A stretch of DNA of 64,000 nt from Pelagibacterium sediminicola (GTDB lineage: Bacteria > Pseudomonadota > Alphaproteobacteria > Rhizobiales > Devosiaceae): the NCBI RefSeq assembly GCF_003390885.1, contig NZ_QMEL01000001.1, positions 186,001 to 250,000 on the forward strand. Direction: 5' to 3'. Below, one piece after another: positions 47,608 through 55,292 of the stretch. The notes under the pieces were generated by a model. That model was not told the DNA's origin, did no database searches, and saw only the letters and a list, made by a program, of their open reading frames with translations. A program made the position numbers and the translations under genes. The stretch's first letter is position 1. Each line of letters begins with the position of its first letter.

Positions 47608-47619
47608 CGGTCGGTTTCC

Positions 47620-48027
47620 TTATTCTTCTTCGTCGTCGCGCGCCTCGAGATCGCGCCGCACGCGATCCGAGCGCAGGATGGCATCGATCCGGCCATATTC
47701 ATCGAAGGTCGTGTCGACGAAAAAGCGGAATTCGGGCGCGTATTTGAGGTTGAGCAGCGGGGCCACCCGGCCACGGATGAATTTTGCGTGGGTATTGAGC
47801 GCATCCACCACATCGGCGGTATTTTCCCCGCCCAGCGGCATCACATAGACATTGGCGATCCGCAGATCGGGGGTCATGCGCACTTCGGGGACGGTGATCG
47901 TGCTCACCTCGAGCAGCGGGTCGATGATCTCGCCGCGCTGCAACAGGGACGCGATTTCATGCCGCACGCGTTCTGCAACGCGCAGCATGCGCTGGGACGG
48001 TGCCGATGTCTTTGCCTTCTTAGCCAT
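47620..48027 (-). CDS. rbfA: Ribosome-binding factor A
   Basis: A 135-residue 30S maturation factor with a KH-like fold. The N terminus SQRMLRVAERVRHEIASLL and the middle DPLLEVSTITVPEVRMTPDLRIANVYV are diagnostic; the C-terminal tail is acidic (DDEEE). The ATG at 48027 lies 31 bases after the stop of an epimerase gene. The usual upstream genes nusA, ylxR-like and infB are missing here. Confidence 0.94.
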   Translation of the reverse strand: MAKKAKTSAPSQRMLRVAERVRHEIASLLQRGEIIDPLLEVSTITVPEVRMTPDLRIANVYVMPLGGENTADVVDALNTHAKFIRGRVAPLLNLKYAPEFRFFVDTTFDEYGRIDAILRSDRVRRDLEARDDEEE

Positions 48028-48058
48028 GGGCGCGAGATAAGCTTCTCTTGGGCCCCCG

Positions 48059-48940
48059 TCAACGCCCACTTTCCGCCGCAAGGATGGCGGCGAGCCCGTC
48101 GCGATAGGTGGGATGGCCCATTGCATAGCCCAGCGCGGCCTTGATCTTGCCGTTGGCGACGCGGCGGTTGCCGGCATAAAACGAGCGCACGAGCGGGGGG
48201 AGATCGGCGGTGTCGAAATCGGTTTCGGGCGGCGGATCGATGCCCAGCAGGGCCGCCGCGTGGCAAACCACGTCCTGGGGCGGCGCCGGTTCGTCATCGG
48301 CAATATTGAAAATACCCTCAAGCCCCCGTGCGGCGGCCAGCGCCGTGATCTCGCCGATATCGGCGTTATGGATGCGGTTGAAGACCTGTCCGGGCTTGAC
48401 GATCCGCCGTGCGGTGCCGGCGCGGAGCTTGTCGAAAGCCGACCGGCCCGGCCCGTAAATCCCGGCCAGCCGCAGGATGGCCAGCGGCACCCCGCGACTT
48501 TGGGCGAGCGCCTGCCATTGCGCTTCGGCCTTCAGCCGCCAGTCGATGCGCGCATTGAGGGCCCGGGTCGGGAAACTCTCGTCGATCCAATCCCCGCCCG
48601 CATCGCCATAAACCCCGATGGTGGAGTAATAGCCGATCCATTGCAGGTCTTTCGCCCTTTCGACGATCCCGGAGGCCGCATCGAGCACCGGGTCGCCGCC
48701 CGCACCGGGCGCGATCGACACCAGAATGTGGGTCGCCCCGAGGATCGCGTCCTCCAAAGCCGGGTCGGGAGCGCCGTCAAAAAGGTGGGCGGCAATGCCC
48801 AGCGCGTCGAGACGGGCGGCTTTTGCCGGGTCGCGGGTGGTGCCCGCAACCCTTGCCGTGGGGTTGCGCCATCTTATCGCCTCGATGGCCGCCAGCCCCG
48901 AAAAGCCCGCACCAAAGACCAGAACGTTCAGTTGCTCCAT
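48059..48940 (-). CDS. NAD-dependent epimerase/dehydratase-like SDR protein
   Basis: A 293-residue extended-SDR Rossmann protein of the YeeZ type. The dinucleotide motif is VLVFGAGFSGLAA (residues 5-17), with YYSTIGVYGDAGG at the active-site strand; the usual YxxxK is not obvious, so catalysis is doubtful. The ATG at 48940 overlaps the end of queG by 13 bases. The 610-residue frame to 49891 includes out-of-frame queG sequence and is rejected. Confidence 0.78.
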   Translation of the reverse strand: MEQLNVLVFGAGFSGLAAIEAIRWRNPTARVAGTTRDPAKAARLDALGIAAHLFDGAPDPALEDAILGATHILVSIAPGAGGDPVLDAASGIVERAKDLQWIGYYSTIGVYGDAGGDWIDESFPTRALNARIDWRLKAEAQWQALAQSRGVPLAILRLAGIYGPGRSAFDKLRAGTARRIVKPGQVFNRIHNADIGEITALAAARGLEGIFNIADDEPAPPQDVVCHAAALLGIDPPPETDFDTADLPPLVRSFYAGNRRVANGKIKAALGYAMGHPTYRDGLAAILAAESGR

Positions 48941-50046
48941 TCCGCCCTCACTCCGGGATCGGTTTCCACCGCCCGTGCCGTTGCCTTGCGTGCGCCCGCC
49001 TCGCCGGGATCGAGCTTTTTGAGCGCCCAGACCGCCATCCCCCTGATCAGCGGGTCGGGGTGATCGAGAAATTTTCGCACACGCGGCAGGTGGGTCCTGT
49101 CCCCGCTGTTGCCCGCCGCGACCAGCCCGTTGCGCATCAGCCGCGCCCAGCCCAGCCGCCGGACCGGGGTACCGGAAAACGCGCGGCGAAAAGCCGGATC
49201 GTCGAGCGCGAGCAGGTCGGCAAGGCTCAGATCGGCGATTTCGTCGCGCGCCTGAAGCTTTGCCTCGCGCGCGCTGCTTGCGAACTTGTTCCACGGGCAG
49301 ATCGCCAGGCAATCGTCGCACCCGAACACCCGGTTGCCCATGGGCTCGCGCATTGCGAGCGGGATCTGGCCCTTGTGCTCGACCGAATAATAGGCAAGGC
49401 ACTTGCGGGCATCGAGCTGGAAGGGCGCGGGGAAGGCATCGGTGGGGCAGACATCGAGGCACCGCGTGCAGGTGCCGCAGCTTTCGGCGTGCGGGGCATC
49501 GGGGGGCAGGTCGGCGCTGGTATAGATCGCGCCCAGAAAGAGCCACGAGCCGTACTGGCGCGACACCAGCACCGTATGCTTGCCCTGCCAGCCGAGCCCG
49601 GCCGCTTCGGCCAAGGGCTTTTCCATCACCGGGGCTGTATCGACGAACACCTTGACCTCGGCCCCGGCGCGGCGGGCCAGAAGCCCGGCCAGCTCCTTTA
49701 TCTTGCCCTTGACCACATCGTGGTAGTCGCGCATCTGGGCGTAGGCGGAAATATTGGCGAGCCTCGTGTCGGCGAGCCGGCCAAGGGGATCGGTCCGGGG
49801 GCCGTAATTGATCCCCACCATGATGACCGAGCGCACATCGGCCCAGAGGTTTTGCGGCCGGGCGCGGCGCTCCGCGGTTTCGGCCATCCATTCCATGTCG
49901 CCGTGCCAGCCGCGGGCCAGCGCGGTGTGCAATTTATCCTCCAGATCGGGCCGGGCCGAGGCCGGCGCGATGCCGAAGGCGTCAAAACCCAGAGCAGAGG
50001 CGCGGGCGCGCAGCTCCCGGACGATGCTCTGGACGTCTGCGCTCAA
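48928..50046 (-). CDS. queG: Epoxyqueuosine reductase
   Basis: A 372-residue cobalamin-dependent enzyme that reduces epoxyqueuosine to queuosine in tRNA. Two ferredoxin-type 4Fe-4S clusters are coordinated by CGTCTRCLDVCPTD and CDDCLAICPWNKF; the N-terminal substrate region has GWHGDMEWMAE. The start is TTG at 50046, overlapping the GST stop by three to four bases. The C-terminal third is HEAT-like. Confidence 0.93.
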   Translation of the reverse strand: MSADVQSIVRELRARASALGFDAFGIAPASARPDLEDKLHTALARGWHGDMEWMAETAERRARPQNLWADVRSVIMVGINYGPRTDPLGRLADTRLANISAYAQMRDYHDVVKGKIKELAGLLARRAGAEVKVFVDTAPVMEKPLAEAAGLGWQGKHTVLVSRQYGSWLFLGAIYTSADLPPDAPHAESCGTCTRCLDVCPTDAFPAPFQLDARKCLAYYSVEHKGQIPLAMREPMGNRVFGCDDCLAICPWNKFASSAREAKLQARDEIADLSLADLLALDDPAFRRAFSGTPVRRLGWARLMRNGLVAAGNSGDRTHLPRVRKFLDHPDPLIRGMAVWALKKLDPGEAGARKATARAVETDPGVRAEWSN

Positions 50047-50723
50047 AAATCGAGGTCCGCATAGGCGGGCGCGGCGGGCATGCCGACCACGCGGTCGGCA
50101 AGCAGCGGGCGGAAGGCGGGGCGCGACTTGATGCGCGCGTACCAGTCCTTGGCGTCCCCCGCCCTGGCCCAGTCGATATCGCCCATATAGTCGAGGACCG
50201 AAAAATGGGCGGCGAGTGCGAAATCGGCCACCGTCATCACCTCCCCGGCCAGCCAGCGGCGGGTTGCGAGCAGCCAGGAGAAATAGGCCAGATGTTCGTT
50301 GAGATTGGCCTTGGCGATGCGCAGCACGGCGGGGTCTGGCGCGCCCGAACGCAAATCGCGCTTGATGAGCTTTTCCTCAAGCAGATAGGTCGTCACTTCC
50401 GCGTTGAGCTTCAAAAGCACCCATTCGAGCAGCCGCCAGGTTTCGGCGCGCTGGCCGGGGTGCTCGGGCAAAAGCGGTTCGATGTGGTTTTCCGGGCCAA
50501 AATTGGCCTCGACATGGGAAATCGCGGCCAGAACCCCGACGACGGGCGCAAACGGCTCGTCGAGCATCACCGGCACGGTGGCGGCGGGGTTGATGTCGAG
50601 AAAATCGGGATCGCGCCGCCAGGGCGCGGTATCGACCAGCTCCACTTCGATGCCGTATTCGGCGAGCATGAGGCGGATGATGCGCGAATTGGGATCGAGC
50701 TTGTGATGCAAAAGCTGGGGCAT
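50043..50723 (-). CDS. Glutathione S-transferase-like protein
   Basis: A 226-residue GST. The thioredoxin-like N-terminal domain (about residues 1-80) begins HHKLDPNSRIIRLMLAEYG and has the cis-proline in AATVPVML; the helical domain follows with LAGEVMTVADFALAAHFS. The likely glutathione-activating residue is the Ser in DPNSRI, though unproven. ATG 50723 starts the fold. A perfect CtrA-type box lies 123 bases upstream. Substrate unknown. Confidence 0.85.
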   Translation of the reverse strand: MPQLLHHKLDPNSRIIRLMLAEYGIEVELVDTAPWRRDPDFLDINPAATVPVMLDEPFAPVVGVLAAISHVEANFGPENHIEPLLPEHPGQRAETWRLLEWVLLKLNAEVTTYLLEEKLIKRDLRSGAPDPAVLRIAKANLNEHLAYFSWLLATRRWLAGEVMTVADFALAAHFSVLDYMGDIDWARAGDAKDWYARIKSRPAFRPLLADRVVGMPAAPAYADLDF

Positions 50724-50845
50724 GGGCGGCGCTTCTCGCTCCCGGACAACACGTGATCGCTGTGGATTTAGCCGCCCGTCATGGGCGTCAATCAAGGTCT
50801 TTTTATGCCCCGGCTCCTGTTATGCCGCCAATTGGCCATTATCGG

Positions 50846-50860
50846 TTAAGCGCCTGTTAA
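50846..50860. promoter_or_regulatory. CtrA-type box TTAA-N7-TTAA
   Basis: A perfect TTAA (50846-50849), seven bases, TTAA (50857-50860). It lies between the NDUFA9-like stop and the GST start. Each TTAA is rare in DNA this rich in GC. CtrA is the master cell-cycle regulator of alphaproteobacteria; its target here would be the GST-queG block. Confidence 0.5.
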
Positions 50861-50863
50861 CGC

Positions 50864-51829
50864 TCAGGCCGCGATCCGGCGGTCGAACTCGCCATGCTTG
50901 CGGAAGCGCCACAGATAGGTCGGGATCACCGCATCGATCGTCGTGGGGGTGACCCCGAGCGCCAAAAGCGTGCGTTTTGCCCTTGCCGCGTCCTGCGACA
51001 CCACATTGTCGATGCCCAGCTGAACCACCTGATCGGAGGTGAGGAGCGGGCGCGGCAGGATAGCGGCCAGCGACGCCATCAGTTTCGCCATTCCCGCAGG
51101 CAGGGCCACGAGCGGGCGATTGCGCAGCGTTTCGGCGTTCACGCGCTCGAGAATTTCCCGCATGGTCACGACTTCCGGCCCGCCGAACTCATAGACCGCC
51201 CCCGGCTTGCCCGCGCCCTGGACGAGATTGGCCATCGCCTCGGCGACGTTGCCGACATGGACGGGCTGGAATTTCGTCTCGCCGTGGATGACCGGCAGGA
51301 CAGGGGACATGCGGGCGAGCATCCCGAAGAGATTGAAGAAATTGTCGTCCTGCCCGAAGATGAGAGAGGGGCGCACGATGATGGCGCCGGGGAAGGCCTT
51401 GAGCGCTTCGGCCTCACCGGCAGCTTTTGAGCGGGCATAGGCCGAGGGCGAACCGGCGTCCGCGCCGATGGCCGACATGTGGATCAGGCGTTCGGCACCC
51501 GCCGCCTTGGCCGCCTCGGCGACGTTTTTGGCGCCCATGGCCTGAACGGCACGGAATTTCTGGCGGCCCTTTTCAAAAAGAATGCCCACCAGATTGATGA
51601 CCACGGATGATCCGCGCGCGGCGGCAAGCACCGACTGGGGGTAGCGCAGATTGGCCTGAACCGGCTGGATCTGGCCCGGAAAGCCGTACATGCGCACATG
51701 GCCGGCAAGATCGGGGCGGCGGACGGCGACCCGCACGCTATAGCCGCGCCGGGCGAGTTCCTGCACCAGTTGCGTACCCACAAAACCCGATCCGCCAAAG
51801 ACCGTGACCAGCTTGCCCGTTTCGCTCAT
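50864..51829 (-). CDS. NDUFA9-like (complex I accessory) SDR protein
   Basis: A 321-residue atypical extended-SDR protein. The N terminus KLVTVFGGSGFVGTQLVQELA gives the Rossmann motif, followed by VRRPDLAGH-like residues and GAERLIHMSAIGAD. Such proteins match mitochondrial complex I subunit NDUFA9; the alphaproteobacterial versions may bind NADPH in complex I assembly. A hydrophobic patch at 235-260 (MAKLMASLAAILPRP) could touch membranes. It shares a promoter region with the GFA gene. Confidence 0.87.
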   Translation of the reverse strand: MSETGKLVTVFGGSGFVGTQLVQELARRGYSVRVAVRRPDLAGHVRMYGFPGQIQPVQANLRYPQSVLAAARGSSVVINLVGILFEKGRQKFRAVQAMGAKNVAEAAKAAGAERLIHMSAIGADAGSPSAYARSKAAGEAEALKAFPGAIIVRPSLIFGQDDNFFNLFGMLARMSPVLPVIHGETKFQPVHVGNVAEAMANLVQGAGKPGAVYEFGGPEVVTMREILERVNAETLRNRPLVALPAGMAKLMASLAAILPRPLLTSDQVVQLGIDNVVSQDAARAKRTLLALGVTPTTIDAVIPTYLWRFRKHGEFDRRIAA

Positions 51830-51879
51830 CGGTGAGGTGCCCTGTCTGATAAAATTGTGGCCGATACTGACATCAAAGG

Positions 51880-51908
51880 CTTTTAGCCCCCGCCCCGCCC
51901 GGTTTCAA
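51880..51908 (-). promoter_or_regulatory. Promoter of the NDUFA9-like gene
   Basis: Read on the minus strand: TTGAAA (51908-51903), a 17-bp spacer, TAAAAG (51885-51880). The start codon is at 51829, about 45 bases after the expected start. Confidence 0.55.
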
Positions 51909-51947
51909 TCGCTTTGATGGCGCAGATGCGCGCCCCTCGAGCGGCGC

Positions 51948-51977
51948 TTGACCGGGGCAAACTACTTGTTCTATATT
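51948..51977 (+). promoter_or_regulatory. Promoter of the GFA gene
   Basis: TTGACC (51948-51953), an 18-bp spacer, TATATT (51972-51977), good matches at both elements. Transcription would start near 51984 and the ATG is at 52013. Confidence 0.6.
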
Positions 51978-51982
51978 TGTTC
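51968..51982 (+). promoter_or_regulatory. LexA-type SOS box GTTC-N7-GTTC
   Basis: GTTC (51968-51971), seven bases, GTTC (51979-51982): the alphaproteobacterial LexA operator is this direct repeat. It covers the -10 of the GFA promoter, the position expected for a repressor site. Confidence 0.55.
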
Positions 51983-52012
51983 TGATCTTGACGAAGACAC
52001 CGGAGGACCTCG

Positions 52013-52363
52013 ATGCCGATCTATGAAGGCAGCTGCCATTGCGGCGCCGTGCGGTTTTCCGCGCAGACCGAACTCGATTCGCTCCTGCGCTGCAACTGTT
52101 CGCGCTGCCGGCGTCTGGGCTGGGTGCTGCAACCGGTCCCGGCGGAAAACTTTACGCTGGTGAGCGGAAAGGACCGGCTCACGAGCTATCGCTTCAACAA
52201 GAAGGTCATCGATCACACCTTCTGCTCGGTGTGCGGGGTCGAGGCCTTCGCCAATGGCCGGGACCGCGAGGGCAACGCGCTCTATATGGTCAATGTCAAC
52301 TGCCTTGAGGGCGCAGAGTACGATCCCGATACGGTCACCAGCTTCGACGGCGCTTCTTACTGA
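52013..52363 (+). CDS. GFA family zinc-binding protein
   Basis: A 116-residue protein of the glutathione-dependent formaldehyde-activating (GFA, CENP-V) fold. Zinc cysteines are in GSCHCGAVRF, RCNCSRCRR and FCSVCGVEAF, the complete family pattern. Most relatives are not formaldehyde enzymes, so the function is open. A CCGGAGGA ribosome site precedes the ATG. The promoter carries a LexA-type box. Confidence 0.88.
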   Translation: MPIYEGSCHCGAVRFSAQTELDSLLRCNCSRCRRLGWVLQPVPAENFTLVSGKDRLTSYRFNKKVIDHTFCSVCGVEAFANGRDREGNALYMVNVNCLEGAEYDPDTVTSFDGASY

Positions 52364-52393
52364 AACAAAATCGCCGGCGCCCTCTGCTTCTCA

Positions 52394-52422
52394 TTGACAA
52401 ACCCCCGGGGCCGCTCTAGTGA
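52394..52422 (+). promoter_or_regulatory. tRNA-Leu promoter
   Basis: TTGACA (52394-52399), a 17-bp spacer, TAGTGA (52417-52422). The expected start is near 52429, five bases before the tRNA. Confidence 0.6.
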
Positions 52423-52433
52423 GTTGCGCCGTT

Positions 52434-52520
52434 GCCCGGATGGCGGAATTGGTAGACGCGCCAGCTTCAGGTGCTGGTTCCTGCAAGGGAGTGGAAGTTC
52501 GAGTCTTCTTCCGGGCACCA
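52434..52520 (+). tRNA. tRNA-Leu (CAG)
   Basis: An 87-nt class-II tRNA with long variable arm and encoded CCA. The acceptor GCCCGGA pairs with TCCGGGC, and the anticodon stem CCAGC/GCTGG encloses TTCAGGT, reading CAG. Confidence 0.95.
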
Positions 52521-52627
52521 TCTCTCGACCCGATATGGTTTTCGCCCTTGCCGGGCTAGGCAAGGGGGTGTTGCCTGTGGCATCAAGCCCGCACCATTCC
52601 ATAAAGCGCGAGGGAGCGACCGGGATC

Positions 52628-53242
52628 ATGAGCGTGCGGCTGCACAAGGGCGACCTGCCCGATCTTTCCCGCTATGGCCGCCAGGTGGCCATCGACACCG
52701 AAACCATGGGGCTCAACCCGGCGCGCGACAGGTTGTGCGTGGTGCAGCTCTCGCCGGGCGACGGCACCGCCGACATCGTCCAGATCGCGCCGGGCCAGAC
52801 CGATGCTCCAAACATCAAGGCGCTTCTGGCCGATACCGGCGTCACAAAACTCTTTCATTTCGCCCGGTTCGACATGGCCGCGCTTTATGCCGCGTTCGGG
52901 GTAATGCCCGAGCCGGTCTATTGCACCAAGATCGCTTCAAAGCTCGTGCGCACCTATACCGACCGGCACGGGTTGAAGGATCTGGCGCGCGAGCTTTTGG
53001 GGGTCGATATGTCCAAGCAGCAGCAAAGTTCGGACTGGGGCGCCGAAACGCTGACCCAGGCCCAGCTCGACTACGCGGCCTCGGACGTTCTTTATCTCCA
53101 CGACATGCGCCGCCATCTCGACCGCATGCTGGCGCGCGAGGACCGGGCCGACATGGCGAAAGCCTGCTTTGACTTCCTGCCCACAAGGGCAAGGCTTGAT
53201 CTGGCCGGCTGGCCCGAAACCGATATCTTTGCCCATAGCTGA
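52628..53242 (+). CDS. Ribonuclease D-like 3'-5' exonuclease
   Basis: A 204-residue DEDDy exonuclease domain without the HRDC domains of full-length RNase D (about 375 residues in E. coli). Exo I is VAIDTETMGL, Exo II HFARFDMAAL, Exo III YAASDVLYLHDM. It would trim structured RNA or DNA ends. ATG 52628 begins MSVRLHKGDLP; the longer frame from 52394 runs through tRNA-Leu and is rejected. It starts the run lptC-lptA-lptB-rpoN. Confidence 0.88.
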   Translation: MSVRLHKGDLPDLSRYGRQVAIDTETMGLNPARDRLCVVQLSPGDGTADIVQIAPGQTDAPNIKALLADTGVTKLFHFARFDMAALYAAFGVMPEPVYCTKIASKLVRTYTDRHGLKDLARELLGVDMSKQQQSSDWGAETLTQAQLDYAASDVLYLHDMRRHLDRMLAREDRADMAKACFDFLPTRARLDLAGWPETDIFAHS

Positions 53243-53262
53243 TTAAAAAGGGTGAGGTCCCG

Positions 53263-53928
53263 ATGAGCGCGGCAAACCCCGGCATACGGCACGACATCCA
53301 TGCCCGCCTCGCCCGGCATAACCGGCGCATCGGCGTCCTGCGGGTTGCCGTGCCGGCCCTCGCCTTACTGCTCCTTTCGATCCCGGTGGTCCAGATCGGG
53401 GTTTCGATGGTCGCCGATGCCCTGCCGGTCGCCGGGATCAGGCTCGAAAACGATACGCTGGTCATCGCCGCGCCGCGTTTCGAGGGGCGCACGGCGACCG
53501 GAACGGTCTACAAGATGAACGCCGAACGCGCCGAAAGCCGGATCGGGGATCTCGACATCGCCGATCTTTACGGGCTCAGGGTCGATCTTGCCGGCGGGGG
53601 CGGCTACCGCGCCGAAATCGAATTTTCGACCGCGCAATGGACGATGAGCGCCGAGCGGCTGGTTTCCAACGAGGACGTGCTCGTCACCGATTCGACCGGG
53701 GCGGCCGGTGTGCTGGCAGGCGTCGAGGTGGACTGGCCCGGCCAGATCATCACCAGTGACGGGCCGGTGCGTTTCACCTTTTCGGGCGGCAACCGGCTCG
53801 ATGCGGCAACGATGAGGCACGACATGGGCGGCGCGATCTGGCAGTTTGGCGGCGTGCGCCTGCAGATGATTCCGGCGCCCGACGATGGACAAGAGCGCGA
53901 CCCCTTCGCCCAGGAGCCTGGCTTATGA
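53263..53928 (+). CDS. lptC: LptC lipopolysaccharide transport protein
   Basis: A 221-residue inner-membrane protein, one helix (about residues 27-47) and a periplasmic jellyroll that passes lipopolysaccharide from LptB2FG to LptA. The sequence is poorly conserved, as usual for LptC; assignment rests on the LptC-like topology, length and the neighbours lptA and lptB. It overlaps lptA by four bases. Confidence 0.85.
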   Translation: MSAANPGIRHDIHARLARHNRRIGVLRVAVPALALLLLSIPVVQIGVSMVADALPVAGIRLENDTLVIAAPRFEGRTATGTVYKMNAERAESRIGDLDIADLYGLRVDLAGGGGYRAEIEFSTAQWTMSAERLVSNEDVLVTDSTGAAGVLAGVEVDWPGQIITSDGPVRFTFSGGNRLDAATMRHDMGGAIWQFGGVRLQMIPAPDDGQERDPFAQEPGL

Positions 53929-54443
53929 AACCGATCCATACGATATTTCTTGCGGTGCTGGCCAGCGCAACGCCCGCCGCGGCCCAGACCGCCGCCGACC
54001 CTTCCGGGTTCGGCGGGCTTTCGGCCCAGGCCGACGAACGGGTCAACATTTCCGCCGACGCGCTCGAAATCGCCGAGGACGAGAACACCGCGCTCTTTAC
54101 CGGCAATGTCGTCATCATCCAGGGCACGATGGAAATGCGTGGCCCCCGGGTGCTGGCGGTCTATGGCGAGGGCGGGCCGAGCGATCTTGAAAACTTCACC
54201 GCCTCGGGCGGGCGCATCGACATGATATTTGACGGACAGACCGCCCAGAGCAACGAGGCTTTTTACGATTTTTCCGCCCGCACCCTGACGCTCACCGGCG
54301 ATGTCGTCGTGGTCAACGCATCGGGCACGGTGGAAAGCCAGCGGCTGGTCATCGACACCCGGGCGGGCACCTCCTCGTTCTCGAGCGGTCCCGGCGCGTC
54401 CGGCGGGCGCGTCACCGGCGTCTTCACCCCGGGCGGCGGATGA
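53925..54443 (+). CDS. lptA: LptA lipopolysaccharide transport protein
   Basis: A 172-residue periplasmic bridge protein of the Lpt system. The signal peptide spans about residues 1-20 (ending PAAAQ). The OstA-like fold shows VNISADALEIAEDENTALFTGNVVIIQG, then paired VxxQ strands (DVVVVNASGTVESQRLVIDT). It overlaps lptC and lptB by four bases each. Confidence 0.92.
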   Translation: MKPIHTIFLAVLASATPAAAQTAADPSGFGGLSAQADERVNISADALEIAEDENTALFTGNVVIIQGTMEMRGPRVLAVYGEGGPSDLENFTASGGRIDMIFDGQTAQSNEAFYDFSARTLTLTGDVVVVNASGTVESQRLVIDTRAGTSSFSSGPGASGGRVTGVFTPGGG

Positions 54444-55192
54444 GCACCAGCGGGGCAAGGATCGACCAGACCGGCTGGCTCGTGGCGCACGGTCTGGCCA
54501 AGAGCTTTAAAAAGCGGGCCGTCGTGCGCGACGTCTCGATCGCTGTGCGGCGCGGGGAGGCGGTGGGCCTGCTCGGCCCCAACGGGGCGGGCAAGACCAC
54601 GGTCTTTACCATGATCATGGGGCTGGTCAGGCCCGACAAGGGCGAAGTGCTGCTCGACGGACTGCCGATCACCCATCTGCCTCTTTACCAGCGCGGACGG
54701 CTCGGCATCGGCTATCTGCCCCAGGAAGCCTCGATCTTTCGCGGGCTGAGCGTCAAGGACAACGTCCTCGCCGTCCTCGAAGGCCATATAAGGGACAGGC
54801 GCGAACGCCATGCCCGGCTCGATGCGCTGCTCGAGGAATTTTCCGTTTCCCACCTGCGCGACGCGGATGCGCTGGCGCTTTCGGGGGGCGAGCGGCGGCG
54901 GGTCGAGATCGCACGGGCGCTGGCCGCCGACCCCAAATTCATGCTGCTCGACGAACCCTTCGCAGGGATCGACCCCATCGCGGTCGCCGATATCCAGGGG
55001 CTGGTCAAGCAATTGACGGGACGCGGGATCGGGGTCCTGATCACCGACCATCAGGTGCGCGAGACCTTCCGGCTGGTCGACCGGGCCTACCTCATCCATG
55101 GGGGCAAGGTTATGATCCAGGGCCGCCCCGAAACCATCATGGCCGACCCCGACGCAAGGCGGGTCTATCTGGGCGAGAGCTTTACGCTCTAG
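54440..55192 (+). CDS. lptB: LptB lipopolysaccharide export ATPase
   Basis: A 250-residue cytosolic ABC ATPase driving lipopolysaccharide extraction with LptF and LptG, which are not in the window. Walker A is GPNGAGKTT, the Q-loop region LPQEASIF, signature LSGGERRRVEIARAL and Walker B FMLLDEPFAGIDP, the LptB hallmark. rpoN starts about 100 bases downstream, the order found across proteobacteria. Confidence 0.95.
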   Translation: MSTSGARIDQTGWLVAHGLAKSFKKRAVVRDVSIAVRRGEAVGLLGPNGAGKTTVFTMIMGLVRPDKGEVLLDGLPITHLPLYQRGRLGIGYLPQEASIFRGLSVKDNVLAVLEGHIRDRRERHARLDALLEEFSVSHLRDADALALSGGERRRVEIARALAADPKFMLLDEPFAGIDPIAVADIQGLVKQLTGRGIGVLITDHQVRETFRLVDRAYLIHGGKVMIQGRPETIMADPDARRVYLGESFTL

Positions 55193-55292
55193 GCTCGCTC
55201 CCGCCAGATGGCACAAAACTTGTATGGGGGAATAGAATCTCCTAGAATCCCCTCTCCGCCCGGTTCTCGATGGCAAGTGGGGATTTTTGATC

